Positions 32,108 to 41,240 of a DNA stretch of 64,000 nucleotides are shown here, in pieces. Made by a program: the position numbers and the translations under genes. The notes under the pieces are model-generated. The model was not told the DNA's origin. It searched no databases and worked only from the letters and a program-made list of their open reading frames with translations. Source of the stretch: Methylophilus medardicus (lineage in GTDB: Bacteria > Pseudomonadota > Gammaproteobacteria > Burkholderiales > Methylophilaceae). Each line of letters starts with the position of its first letter. Position 1 is the stretch's first letter. The stretch covers positions 186,001 to 250,000 of the forward strand of contig NZ_CP040948.1 of assembly GCF_006363955.1 (NCBI RefSeq), read 5' to 3'.

Positions 32108-34270
32108 ATGAACGATATGATTAATCAATCTCGCCGCAGTTTTATTAAAAGTACGGCTTTGGTCGCAGGGGGGCTGGTGGTGGCTTTCACTATTCCCCAA
32201 GCCAAACGCTTCATGAGCGTCGCCAATGCAGCGGAAGCCATGCCATTGCCTGCGCCCAATGCGTTTTTACGCATCGGCGCCGATGACCGCATTACCGTGA
32301 TGTTGGCCCACAGTGAAATGGGGCAGGGCGTGTGGACAACATTGCCCATGCTGATTGCAGATGAGCTAGACGCTGACTGGAACAAAATCACGGTTGAACA
32401 TGCGCCGGCTGCCCCAGCCTATATTCATACGGCGTACGGCATTCAGATTACTGGCGGTTCATCGACCACGTGGTCAGAGTTTGACCGTTATCGTCAGGCG
32501 GGTGCCTTGACGCGGGCGCTCATGCTGCAAGCGGCAGCCAAGCAGTGGCAAGTGCCTGTGTCTGCATTACGGACTGAGAATGGGGCGGTCATTTACGGCA
32601 AGCAGACTTTGCGTTATGGACAATTGGTTGAGATCGCCAGCAAGTTAGAGACGCCAACCACGGTGACGCTGAAAACACCCGAACAATGGAAGTTTATTGG
32701 CAAAGCGACCAAGCGATTAGATAGCGCAGAAAAAATCAACGGCACGGCCAAGTTTGGTCAAGATGTGCAGTTTGATGGATTGAAAGTCGCCATGGTGGCG
32801 CGTGCACCGGTGTTTGGTACCAAGTTGAAAAGCGTTGACGACAGCGCTGCGCGCAAGGTGCCGGGCGTGATCAAGGTGGTGAAAGTGCCCACCGGTGTGG
32901 CCGTGATTGCCGAGCATTATTGGGCGGCCAAGCAAGGCCGCGAGGCGCTCAAGCTGACTTGGGATTTAGCAGGGCATGACAAGCCTGATTCTGCTGCTTT
33001 GTTAAGCCGTTATCAGGTGTTGGCAACACAAGCAGGCTTGCAAGCGGCAAAGGCAGGCGATGTGACTGCAGCAAGCAAACAAGCAAAACAGACCATCAGC
33101 GCGGAATATGTACTGCCCTATTTATCGCATGCGCCGATGGAACCCCTGAACTGCGCAGTCCGCATTTCAGACCAAGGCTGTGAGATCTGGACGGGCACGC
33201 AAATGCAAACTACCGATCAGGCCGCCGCTGCCAAAATATTAGGGCTCAAACCCGAACAAGTGGTGATCCATACGCAGTTTTTGGGCGGCGGTTTTGGTCG
33301 CCGCGCCAACCCCCGTGCTGATTTTGTCTCAGAAGCGGTTGAAGTCGCCAAAGCTGCAGGGCTGCCAGTCAAAACTGTCTGGAGCCGCGAGGACGATATC
33401 AAAGGTGGTTTTTACCGACCCATGTTTGTGCATCGCGCCACCGTCGGGCTGGATAAGCAAGGCAGCCCCTTGGCCTGGCAACATACCTTGGTTGGACAGT
33501 CGATTATCAAAGGTACGCCATTTGAAGGCTTTTTGATCAAAGAAGGCATTGATGGCACCTCGGTAGAGGGCGTGGCAGACTCGCCTTATGTCAAAGGCAC
33601 CCCTCACCATCAGGTGCATTTGCATACAGTTCAAAGCGATGTGCCGGTATTGTGGTGGCGTTCGGTGGGGCACAGCCACTCGGGTTTTGTCATGGAGAGT
33701 CTGATAGACGAACTGGCGCATGCCAGCAAGCAAGATCCCTTGGCCTACCGTCGTCAGTTGCTCAAAGCGCATCCGCGCCATTTGGCTGCGTTAAATCTCG
33801 CGGCCGAGCAAGCCGGCTGGGGCAAGCCATTACCCGCAGGCGTATTCCGCGGCATCGCGGTCCACGAATCTTTTGGCAGCTACGTCGCGCAAGTGGCAGA
33901 AGTGTCGGTGAAGGCGGGCGAGGTGAAAGTACATCGCGTGGTGGTGGCGATTGATTGCGGTCTGGCAGTCAACCCTGATGGCGTCAAAGCGCAAATGGAG
34001 TCTTCGGTGTCCTTTGCCCTGGGGGCTGCGCTCAGTAGCGAAATCAGTTTTAAAGCGGGCGAAGTGGTGCAATCTAACTTTCACGATTATCAGGTGTTGC
34101 GCATGAAAGACATGCCTAAAGTGGAGGTGCATATCGTGCCTAGTCGCGAAAAAATGGGCGGTGTGGGTGAGCCCGGCGTACCGCCGTTGGCCCCTGCGGT
34201 GACCAATGCGATCTTTGCTGCGACCGGTAAGCGCATTAGGCGCCTGCCGATCGGCGAGCAATTGGTTTAA
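32108..34270 (+). CDS. Tat-exported molybdopterin-binding catalytic subunit (isoquinoline 1-oxidoreductase beta type)
   Basis: A 720-residue molybdenum hydroxylase large subunit. The N-terminus is a twin-arginine signal ([20 protein letters not shown]), so the enzyme acts in the periplasm. Conserved stretches are [25 protein letters not shown], and the catalytic glutamate E688 in [14 protein letters not shown]. It likely oxidises an aldehyde or N-heterocycle. The substrate is not decidable from sequence. Two downstream genes for cofactor maturation support a molybdenum cytosine dinucleotide cofactor. No cytochrome subunit is attached. Confidence 0.92.
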   Translation: MNDMINQSRRSFIKSTALVAGGLVVAFTIPQAKRFMSVANAAEAMPLPAPNAFLRIGADDRITVMLAHSEMGQGVWTTLPMLIADELDADWNKITVEHAPAAPAYIHTAYGIQITGGSSTTWSEFDRYRQAGALTRALMLQAAAKQWQVPVSALRTENGAVIYGKQTLRYGQLVEIASKLETPTTVTLKTPEQWKFIGKATKRLDSAEKINGTAKFGQDVQFDGLKVAMVARAPVFGTKLKSVDDSAARKVPGVIKVVKVPTGVAVIAEHYWAAKQGREALKLTWDLAGHDKPDSAALLSRYQVLATQAGLQAAKAGDVTAASKQAKQTISAEYVLPYLSHAPMEPLNCAVRISDQGCEIWTGTQMQTTDQAAAAKILGLKPEQVVIHTQFLGGGFGRRANPRADFVSEAVEVAKAAGLPVKTVWSREDDIKGGFYRPMFVHRATVGLDKQGSPLAWQHTLVGQSIIKGTPFEGFLIKEGIDGTSVEGVADSPYVKGTPHHQVHLHTVQSDVPVLWWRSVGHSHSGFVMESLIDELAHASKQDPLAYRRQLLKAHPRHLAALNLAAEQAGWGKPLPAGVFRGIAVHESFGSYVAQVAEVSVKAGEVKVHRVVVAIDCGLAVNPDGVKAQMESSVSFALGAALSSEISFKAGEVVQSNFHDYQVLRMKDMPKVEVHIVPSREKMGGVGEPGVPPLAPAVTNAIFAATGKRIRRLPIGEQLV

Positions 34271-34274
34271 TTCG

Positions 34275-35258
34275 ATGCAATCGTCAGATTGGGAAGTGCT
34301 GCAACGCGCCCGAGACTGGCTGCAACAAGGCCACCGTGCGCACCTGTTTACGGTCATCCAGACTTGGGGTTCAGCACCCCGTTTGCCTGGCGCCATTTTG
34401 GTTGTGCGCGACGATGGTCATCTGGTGGGGTCAGTATCAGGCGGCTGTATCGAAGATGATCTGGCCGATCAGGCCAAGCATGATCAGCTGCCTCGCCAAC
34501 CAGCAATTCTAGATTATGGGATTAATCAGGCCGAAGCCCAGCGCTTTGGTATCCCTTGTGGTGGTCAACTGAAGATTTTTGCTGAGCCACTGACGGATGC
34601 CGCACAACTCACCCCCATGTTGGAGAGTCTGTCGCAGCGCCGATTATTGAAACGCTCAGTGCATGTGTCCACTGGTGAGGTGCGGCATCAAGCGGGTTCA
34701 CCAGAGGGCATGCCCTATTTAGATGGGGATTGGTTTCACAGCTATTTTGGGCCGCAATGGCGATTGCTGATTATTGGCGCCAATCAGTTGGGTGCCGTGC
34801 TGGCGGCGATGGCGCAAGCGCTCGATTTTCATGTGATGATTTGTGATCCGCGCGAAGAGATGCGTGCCGAATGGCATGTTGAAGGGGCGGATTGGCTCGT
34901 AGGCATGCCGGACGACGTCGTTCTCGAGATTGCGCCCGATCCGCACACCGCGATTGTCGCCGTGACGCACGACCCCAAGCTGGATGACATGGCATTGCTT
35001 GAAGCGTTAAAGTCACAAGCGTTTTATATTGGGGCACTGGGTTCGACCAAGAATCAGGAGAAACGCAAACAGCGCTTGCGCAGTTTTGATCTCAGCGAGC
35101 AAGAGGTACAGCGTTTGCATGGCCCGGTCGGCTTACGTATCGGCAGCCGCACGCCAGCTGAAATCGCGGTCTCTATTTTGGCTGAACTGATTCAAACGCG
35201 GGCACAAGTGCAGCAAGTCGGTTTGTCACAAGCCAGTACTCGCCGCGTCGCTGCCTAA
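34275..35258 (+). CDS. XdhC/CoxI family molybdenum-enzyme maturation factor
   Basis: A 327-residue protein of the XdhC family, which binds and sulfurates the molybdenum cofactor and inserts it into the hydroxylase. The N-terminal XdhC_CoxI domain has TWGSAPRLPGAILVV and SVSGGCIEDDL. The C-terminal Rossmann domain has LIIGANQLGAVLAAMAQALD and FYIGALGSTKNQEKRKQRL. The start is the ATG at 34275, five bases after the upstream stop. It is the third gene of the operon and overlaps the end of the convergent mocA-type gene by 33 bases. Confidence 0.9.
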   Translation: MQSSDWEVLQRARDWLQQGHRAHLFTVIQTWGSAPRLPGAILVVRDDGHLVGSVSGGCIEDDLADQAKHDQLPRQPAILDYGINQAEAQRFGIPCGGQLKIFAEPLTDAAQLTPMLESLSQRRLLKRSVHVSTGEVRHQAGSPEGMPYLDGDWFHSYFGPQWRLLIIGANQLGAVLAAMAQALDFHVMICDPREEMRAEWHVEGADWLVGMPDDVVLEIAPDPHTAIVAVTHDPKLDDMALLEALKSQAFYIGALGSTKNQEKRKQRLRSFDLSEQEVQRLHGPVGLRIGSRTPAEIAVSILAELIQTRAQVQQVGLSQASTRRVAA

Positions 35259-35852
35259 ACTAAGCAGGTCGGCAGGGGTGTCAATGTCCTTCAATATGCC
35301 AGCATCGGGGCTGTCAAAGCGCACAATCTGCGCTTGATTCGCGCGCAAAATGCTGCGCGCGCCCTGATCTCCCATCACCTGACGCAAAGCAGTGATCCAA
35401 TCGCTACCAAAGCCCACCGGGTGTCCCGGGTTGCCTGCATAGTGTGGCTGTACGATGTTGTCTGGCGTCAGCCGTTGGGCGACTTCTAGGATGGTGGCTG
35501 GCTTGATAAATGGCATATCTGCCAGCGCAATCACGAGCCCTGTCAGGTTCGGAAAAGTTTGTAAGGCGAAGTCTATCCCCAGCTTCAAACTGTCAGCCAT
35601 CTCTTGATGTTGTGCCTGACATTGCACCACCTCAAAGCCGAGCGCATGCATGGGCTCGGTGAGGTCCGTGGCTGGTAAGCGCAACACCGCCACACTCTTG
35701 GGCAGCGCGCTGATAAGGGTTTTCGCCGCGACCAAAGCCATGGGTTGGCCATTATGCAAACGCTGCAGCAGCTTGTTTTGTGGGCCAAATCGGCGAGAAA
35801 AACCGCCCGCCAACAGCAGGCCAACAATGCTAGATTGGCTGTGATTGATCAT
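35226..35852 (-). CDS. MocA-type molybdenum cofactor cytidylyltransferase
   Basis: A 208-residue nucleotidyltransferase of the MobA/MocA group. The CTP-binding loop is LLLAGGFSRRFGPQNKLLQ, and LVIALADMPFIKPATILEVA is the Mg-binding region. MocA makes molybdopterin cytosine dinucleotide, the cofactor form used by XDH-type enzymes that are matured with XdhC. The ATG at 35852 was preferred to a TTG at 35873. It reads opposite to the operon and overlaps the xdhC-like gene tail-to-tail by 33 bases. Confidence 0.88.
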   Translation of the reverse strand: MINHSQSSIVGLLLAGGFSRRFGPQNKLLQRLHNGQPMALVAAKTLISALPKSVAVLRLPATDLTEPMHALGFEVVQCQAQHQEMADSLKLGIDFALQTFPNLTGLVIALADMPFIKPATILEVAQRLTPDNIVQPHYAGNPGHPVGFGSDWITALRQVMGDQGARSILRANQAQIVRFDSPDAGILKDIDTPADLLSLGSDAASTGL

Positions 35853-35928
35853 GAGCAGATCATCCGTCAACAAGCGGCCTTGCTGCCGCGTTAATAGAGG
35901 CTTGGTGAGGCTTCAAGGGAGAAAGAGG

Positions 35929-36849
35929 ATGTTGTTTAAAACCTTATTTTACAGTCTGTTGGGCAGTTTGCTTTATTTTCCGTTGCTGGCCTGCGCCACG
36001 CAGCCCCAAGCCGACAGTGCGTTTGAAGTGACGGTGCAGGGGGAGCGTCGGGCCTATCTGGTGCACATGCCTGCCCAAGCGGTCTCTGGACAACTACTGC
36101 CGATGGTGTTGGTGTTGCATGGCGGCCTCGGCAATCGGCAAGTGCAGGCGACAGAACGGTTTTATCATCAGCGATCCGCCGCAGACCAATACGGATACAT
36201 TGCCGTGTTTCCCAATGGCTATAGTCGATGGCCGGGTGGAAAGTTTGCGACTTGGAATGCCGGCAATTGTTGTGGTCCAGCCGTCAAAAAACAAAGTGAT
36301 GACGTGGCGGTGATCCGCGCCATTATTCAGGCAATGCAGCAGCGTACGCCGGTTGACCCTAAGCGGATTTTTGTGGATGGGATGTCTAACGGCGGCATGA
36401 TGGCTTACCGACTGGCTTGCGAATTATCGGGCACCATCCGCGCAATTGCTTCGGTTGCGGGGACGGACAATACCCAACAATGCCAGCCTGATAAGCCGGT
36501 TGCCGTACTACATATTCATGCCAAAAATGACGATCATGTCCCTTTTGCGGGCGGCAAAGGCCAGCAATCCATGGCCGATGTGTCTTTTAACAGTGTGCCC
36601 GCAACCATCCAAAAGTGGGTGCAGATCAACCAAGCCCAGCCGCAGCCAGAGCGCGTGTTAGCGGTGGCGGGCGCTTATTGTGATCTTTACCGTGGCGGAC
36701 GCGCCGCCGTGCAACTTTGTGTGACTGAGACGGGTGGCCATGCTTGGCCTGGCGGGACGAAGCCGCGTGGCGGCCAAGCTGGGGCCGATGCGATAGACGC
36801 CAACGCGCTGATCTGGCAATTTTTTAATGCACAAAGCGGCGATGAGTGA
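35929..36849 (+). CDS. LpqC-type exported lipoprotein esterase (PHB depolymerase-like)
   Basis: A 306-residue alpha/beta hydrolase of the LpqC/feruloyl-esterase/polyhydroxybutyrate depolymerase-like group. The N-terminal signal ends in a lipobox (LLAC, cysteine about residue 23), so it should be a lipoprotein. Features: VLVLHGGLGN (oxyanion region), catalytic S153 in GMSNGGMMAYRLA, and the active-site His near TGGHAWPGG. Cysteines around NAGNCCGPA may form a disulfide. The start at 35929 is preceded by GGGAG. Natural substrate unknown. Confidence 0.86.
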   Translation: MLFKTLFYSLLGSLLYFPLLACATQPQADSAFEVTVQGERRAYLVHMPAQAVSGQLLPMVLVLHGGLGNRQVQATERFYHQRSAADQYGYIAVFPNGYSRWPGGKFATWNAGNCCGPAVKKQSDDVAVIRAIIQAMQQRTPVDPKRIFVDGMSNGGMMAYRLACELSGTIRAIASVAGTDNTQQCQPDKPVAVLHIHAKNDDHVPFAGGKGQQSMADVSFNSVPATIQKWVQINQAQPQPERVLAVAGAYCDLYRGGRAAVQLCVTETGGHAWPGGTKPRGGQAGADAIDANALIWQFFNAQSGDE

Positions 36850-36864
36850 CGCAAGGTGGGCGTA

Positions 36865-37659
36865 TTAAAATGGCACGCTGTAGCCGATATAAGCCATCGG
36901 TTGCATGCGGGTTTGTGTGATGGGGCTATCATTTTGTGTTTGACTCAAGCGTGTGACAAACGCACCAAATAGCAATGAGTGGTCGCGAAATCCTGGTGTG
37001 ACGCCATTGAGTCCGGCTTGCCACTCTACCCCGGCATCTGCGCGGTAAAAAGGACGATTGGCAGTGACTTCGTTGCTGCGCACGCCAAAGTAATAGTCAT
37101 TGAATTTTTGGCTATTCCAGGTTGCGCCAATCAGACCATTTAGCCGTAACTGCGGCGAACGGATCAGACTCTTAATAAATTGCAGCTGAAATTGCTGACC
37201 ATTGCTATTGCCACTAGCGTCGGTGGTCCATTGCGCATTCAACGTGCCGTAGTCAGTTTGCCAGCGCAGTAGTGGGCCTACAAAAATAGAAAAATCTCTA
37301 TCTTGCATGCCGCGCGTGCGGTCTCCTTTGCTGGCATCCCAGCCAAACTTCGCTTCTGCGGAGAGACCGAAACGGAGGCGCTGGTCGTCACTGTCAACCA
37401 ACCATGCGCCGGCCTGCAATGCGTTGACAAAAAAACGGTCGCCATAATTAGCGTTAATAATGGGTAAAACCAGTGCCCGGTACTCGTCTGAGCCAGAGGT
37501 TTTTGGCAATACGCCGATGCCAATGCCATACAGATTTTGTGCTCTGGGCACGGCAGTTTCGGTTTGTCGATCAATCCGCGATTCTGCTGCGGCTGTTGCA
37601 CTGAAGCATGCCAAGACGAGACTAAGGGTGGTGCGTGAGAGGCGTGAAAAATTCATCAT
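36865..37659 (-). CDS. MipA/OmpV family outer-membrane protein
   Basis: A 264-residue outer-membrane beta-barrel with a signal peptide (TTLSLVLACFSATAAA) and alternating aromatic/polar strands ending in YIGYSVPF, where the C-terminal Phe is typical for Bam-dependent folding. The strand pattern (GIGVLPKTSGSDEYRALVL, FGLSAEAKFGWD) matches MipA/OmpV proteins, some of which scaffold murein enzymes. It is a single gene, convergent with the esterase gene. Confidence 0.84.
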   Translation of the reverse strand: MMNFSRLSRTTLSLVLACFSATAAAESRIDRQTETAVPRAQNLYGIGIGVLPKTSGSDEYRALVLPIINANYGDRFFVNALQAGAWLVDSDDQRLRFGLSAEAKFGWDASKGDRTRGMQDRDFSIFVGPLLRWQTDYGTLNAQWTTDASGNSNGQQFQLQFIKSLIRSPQLRLNGLIGATWNSQKFNDYYFGVRSNEVTANRPFYRADAGVEWQAGLNGVTPGFRDHSLLFGAFVTRLSQTQNDSPITQTRMQPMAYIGYSVPF

Positions 37660-37781
37660 ATTTTATATTCAATTTATTGATTTAAATGTGTATTGGTCAT
37701 CATGCATGAAAGTTTAGTTTCTGTGTTGAAAACCAAACGAATCACTCAAGGTCTGACCCTCAATTATTAGGAGAAGTCATT

Positions 37782-38216
37782 ATGCAGCGGGATCAGATTA
37801 TATGGGCAAAAGCCCTGACTTTATTGGGCGCCATCCCCTTCGTCGCGGCGGTGCTTGCACAGATTGCTGGCATGGCACATTATCATACCGCCTATCTGTC
37901 CTTAACCTATGGCGCCATCATCATTTCGTTTTTGTCGGGCATCCATTGGGGGCTATATATCACCCATGCCAAAGCCAAACGCATCAACTTGCTGGTTTCC
38001 AGCAACATTCTCGCTTTGTTGGCTTGGTTATCGCTGCTGTTGCTGGTGCCCGTTACGCAATATTTGATTCAAATCACCTGTTTTATCAGCTTGTTGCTGA
38101 TTGACCGGCAACTGGCCGCCGATGGTGCGATTGAAGCTTGGTTTTACCAATTGCGCCTGCAAATATCCTCCCTGGTAATCATCTGCTTGCTGTTGTTGGT
38201 CTGGTTGCAGCATTAA
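37782..38216 (+). CDS. DUF3429 (TMEM69-like) membrane protein
   Basis: A 144-residue inner-membrane protein with about five helices. It matches DUF3429 through LTLLGAIPFVAAVLAQIAG and YGAIIISFLSGIHWGLYI. AGGAGA lies 8 bases before the ATG. The family is conserved in proteobacteria and has a mitochondrial homologue (TMEM69), with no settled function. Single gene. Confidence 0.87.
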   Translation: MQRDQIIWAKALTLLGAIPFVAAVLAQIAGMAHYHTAYLSLTYGAIIISFLSGIHWGLYITHAKAKRINLLVSSNILALLAWLSLLLLVPVTQYLIQITCFISLLLIDRQLAADGAIEAWFYQLRLQISSLVIICLLLLVWLQH

Positions 38217-38247
38217 ATCTTTGCTGGCAACACAGACCATCATGCCC

Positions 38248-39264
38248 TCAGCTGCCTTGTTTTAGTTTGAGGATTTGTTGGGCGATTTGTTCGCCCTCTG
38301 TTTGGTCCATTGCACTGATTGCCGGTTGAATGGCCTCCAGCGTGGCCAAGTCTTTTTGGTTAAATGCCACGCGAGACAAGGCCAGCATCGCGTCATAATC
38401 GCGTTGATTTAAATCGTAGGCGCGTTGCAAGTCTTGCTCGGCCTTGGCAAACTTTTTCAAGCCTTCTTCTGCCAAGCCCAAAAAGTACCAGGCATCGGGT
38501 GAGGTCGGTTCTTTGTTTGTCCATTGGCTCGCAATGGCCTCTAACGCAGCCCAGTCCTCATTTTGGTAAGGGATCACCACCTGCATAAAATAAGGCCGTT
38601 GCTCAAGCGGTACAGCCCAAAAAGGAATATCGTTGGTTTTCATTGAAACCATTTCCGGGGCATCCATCAGCTCTTTGATCCACTCCACGGGCAAGCTGTA
38701 GTAAAACGCTTGATGTCCGGGGCTCTTGAAGGTGGTCAGCCCAATCAGGTTGAAATGCTGGTCAAATAAGGCGCCGCCACTGGAGCCCATCAGAAACGCA
38801 GCATTAGAGCGCACAATGCTGCTGCCCTCAAACGGGTAAATGCCTTTGATGTTGCCATATGAAATTTGTGGCACTGGCGCCGCCGCCGGAAAACTGAGGC
38901 TAAATACTTCTTCTTCATATTGCAGGGTTTTGCTGTCACGCATGCTGACTGGTTTAAACGGCAGCGGATCAAACTTCAATAAACACACATCTCTTTTCCA
39001 ATTGGCTTTTAGCCCAATTGGTTGATAACCATCGCGGAACTTGGCGATATTGGCGCCATTGCTATTGGCAATCACATGGCAATTGGTGGCGACGTATTCG
39101 GGGCTGACCACCACGCCTGAGCCGCGGCCATTTGAGCCGCCGGGAATATCCGTGGTGACCATCACGATGGAGTGGCCGAGTTCCAGTGTCTCTACAATAC
39201 TAGGTTGGGCTTGCACACTGCTAACCCCCAATAATATCCATGGCAATACCAACAATCTCATCAC
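38248..39264 (-). CDS. Exported trypsin-like serine protease with C-terminal TPR region
   Basis: A 338-residue periplasmic protein. A signal peptide (MMRLLVLPWILLGVSSVQA) is followed by a trypsin-like domain with the full triad H63 (TNCHVIA), D92 (KRDVCLL) and S162 (MGSSGGALFD). There is no PDZ domain. Residues about 230-335 form TPR-like helices (AWYFLGLAEEGLKKFAKAEQ, LQRAYDLNQRDYDAMLALS). A paralogue starts at 63719, with its His and Asp at the same residue numbers. It is probably a non-HtrA envelope protease whose substrate choice is set by the TPR part. Confidence 0.86.
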   Translation of the reverse strand: MMRLLVLPWILLGVSSVQAQPSIVETLELGHSIVMVTTDIPGGSNGRGSGVVVSPEYVATNCHVIANSNGANIAKFRDGYQPIGLKANWKRDVCLLKFDPLPFKPVSMRDSKTLQYEEEVFSLSFPAAAPVPQISYGNIKGIYPFEGSSIVRSNAAFLMGSSGGALFDQHFNLIGLTTFKSPGHQAFYYSLPVEWIKELMDAPEMVSMKTNDIPFWAVPLEQRPYFMQVVIPYQNEDWAALEAIASQWTNKEPTSPDAWYFLGLAEEGLKKFAKAEQDLQRAYDLNQRDYDAMLALSRVAFNQKDLATLEAIQPAISAMDQTEGEQIAQQILKLKQGS

Positions 39265-39470
39265 AGCTCCCTAGGCGAAAGACATCCGTTTTGGCGATGC
39301 ATCATGCATGACCTTCTCTCTGTGACCGCAACAATGCGCAAATGTTTTCATCGATCCGCATTTTGTCAGTGCTTTCTGACAAATAAATCCGCCAGTGCCT
39401 ACTTATGTCATTGCTTGCCTGCCAATACCATGGCCAGACAGAAAGCCCGAGACGAAATCGAGTCCCTCCC

Positions 39471-39848
39471 ATGTCACGCACTAAATCCTATATGATTCCC
39501 AAGCTGATTTTTTTGAACATGCTTGCTTTGATGATGATTACCTTTGAGCATGAGGCGCCTGCCGATAATCAGGCTTTGCTTCGTGCTGCGCCTGCACAAG
39601 CCGCCTTGGCGCCATCCTCAGATGGTGCATTGCTGAAGGTTACCGCAAATCAGCCTTCGCCACCCGCGCAGATTGAAAAGCCAGAGGCGCCTGCTGAAAG
39701 CAATCGGCCAGCGACGAAGAAAACAGCGGTCTACAAAACACGCGTCACCCACAAGCATGCTGCATCTTCATCCAAAGCCGTGATGCTTAAGACCAATGAC
39801 AGTGCCAATTCGCCGCTTGGATGTTGCTTTCGCGGCAACCGTATTTGA
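39471..39848 (+). CDS. Small exported proline- and lysine-rich hypothetical protein
   Basis: A 125-residue protein with an N-terminal hydrophobic stretch (LIFLNMLALMMITF) and a low-complexity Ala/Pro/Lys body (APAQAALAPSSDG, EKPEAPAESNRPA), ending CCFRGNRI. It looks like a secreted or anchored flexible protein. Several starts are possible (39405, 39471, 39492) and none has a good ribosome-binding site. A strong terminator follows. No family recognised. Confidence 0.5.
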   Translation: MSRTKSYMIPKLIFLNMLALMMITFEHEAPADNQALLRAAPAQAALAPSSDGALLKVTANQPSPPAQIEKPEAPAESNRPATKKTAVYKTRVTHKHAASSSKAVMLKTNDSANSPLGCCFRGNRI

Positions 39849-39872
39849 TCAGAAGACTCCCCCAACTCATCT

Positions 39873-39897
39873 AAAGCCTCCAGATGGAGGCTTTTTT
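39873..39897 (+). terminator. Rho-independent terminator
   Basis: AAAGCCTCC (39873-39881) pairs perfectly with GGAGGCTTT (39886-39894) and is followed by TTT. It ends the small exported gene and isolates the SbmA-type gene. Confidence 0.88.
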
Positions 39898-39965
39898 GTT
39901 GCAGGTCTTTTCAAGAGTCAATACACTGGCAGGCAATTGCCCCACCACCTGTCAAAGAAAGCATT

Positions 39966-41192
39966 ATGTTTAAATCCTTTTTTCCTGATTCTCGCTGGTT
40001 TTGGCCCTCTGTGATCGTTTGGGCTGTCGTATGTTGTGGTGTCTGGTTTGAGTATTCAACCGCCATTGGTGCGCTGTTTGGGCTGTCAGTGGCTGAAGAG
40101 CAGCCAGTGATCGGCCTCGGTCATTTTGTCACCGATTCGTTTAAGCTGTTTTATGGCTACTATGCGGTGAGTGTGGCCTTGTTTGCGTTAGCCTGGTTTA
40201 AACTCAAGCCCACGCGCTGGCAGTGGTGGTCTATTCTTGGTTCGGCGTTTATTTTGTTTTCGACCTATTACTCGGTACAAGTCTCCGTGGCCATCAACAA
40301 TTGGCGCCGGCCATTTTTTGATGGCGTGCAGGCGGCGCTCTCCCCAAATTCCAAAGTCACTACCGCCGCCTTGTATACCTTGATGCTGCAGTTTGCAGAA
40401 ATTGCCTTTGTCGCGATTTTTATTTATGTGATTACGCGCTTTTTTGTCAGTCATTACATTTTTCGCTGGCGCACTGCCATGAATGATTTTTACACCAGCC
40501 AATGGCCACAAGTGCGCAACATTGAGGGCGCGTCACAACGGGTGCAAGAAGACACCATGCGTTTTGCCACCATCATGGAAGGATTGGGCGTATCGATGGT
40601 CGAGGCGATCATGACGTTGTTTGCCTTTTTGCCGGTGCTGTGGAGTCTGTCTGCCTATGTCAGTGAGCTGCCGGTGTTCGGTCAAGTGCCCGCCCCATTA
40701 TTTACCTCGGCCATTGCTTGGTCCGTGTTTGGTACTTTGTTACTCGCTGCGGTCGGGATTAAATTACCCGGCTTGGAGTTTAGGAACCAACGGGTAGAGG
40801 CGGCCTATCGTAAAGAGTTGGTGTATGGGGAGGACAATGCAGAGCGTGCGCAACCGGCCACCCTCAAAGACTTGTTTATCGATGTGCGCAAAAACTACTT
40901 CCGTTTATATTTTCACTATATGTACTTTAACGTGGCGCGCAGTTTGTATCTGCAAGCAGATAATATTTTTGCCTACCTCATCTTGGTGCCGACCATTGCG
41001 GCTGGCCGCATCACCTTCGGTATTCTGCAACAGATATTGACGGCTTTTTCACAGGTCAGCAATTCGTTTCAATACTTAGTCAACTCTTGGACCACCATCG
41101 TGGAGTTACTCTCCGTCTACAAACGGTTGACGGCGTTTGAAGCGGCGATCAAGCATGAGGCCTTGCCGCCGATTGAACAAACCATCGCCTGA
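39966..41192 (+). CDS. sbmA: SbmA/BacA-like peptide transporter
   Basis: A 408-residue inner-membrane protein of the SbmA/BacA family, a proton-driven importer of peptides and peptide antibiotics without an ATPase domain. Features: YYSVQVSVAINNWRRPFFDG, the segment FRWRTAMNDFYTSQWPQVRN, IEGASQRVQEDTMRFATIME and LPGLEFRNQRVEAAYRKELV, and about seven membrane helices. All are family hallmarks. It is a single gene. In other bacteria this protein also imports B12 or bleomycin-like compounds, which would fit the B12 genes 8 kb away, though that is inference. Confidence 0.92.
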   Translation: MFKSFFPDSRWFWPSVIVWAVVCCGVWFEYSTAIGALFGLSVAEEQPVIGLGHFVTDSFKLFYGYYAVSVALFALAWFKLKPTRWQWWSILGSAFILFSTYYSVQVSVAINNWRRPFFDGVQAALSPNSKVTTAALYTLMLQFAEIAFVAIFIYVITRFFVSHYIFRWRTAMNDFYTSQWPQVRNIEGASQRVQEDTMRFATIMEGLGVSMVEAIMTLFAFLPVLWSLSAYVSELPVFGQVPAPLFTSAIAWSVFGTLLLAAVGIKLPGLEFRNQRVEAAYRKELVYGEDNAERAQPATLKDLFIDVRKNYFRLYFHYMYFNVARSLYLQADNIFAYLILVPTIAAGRITFGILQQILTAFSQVSNSFQYLVNSWTTIVELLSVYKRLTAFEAAIKHEALPPIEQTIA

Positions 41193-41240
41193 TCTTAGCG
41201 GCGATCAAACAAGCCGTGATCCAATCACAAGTGGCCAGGG

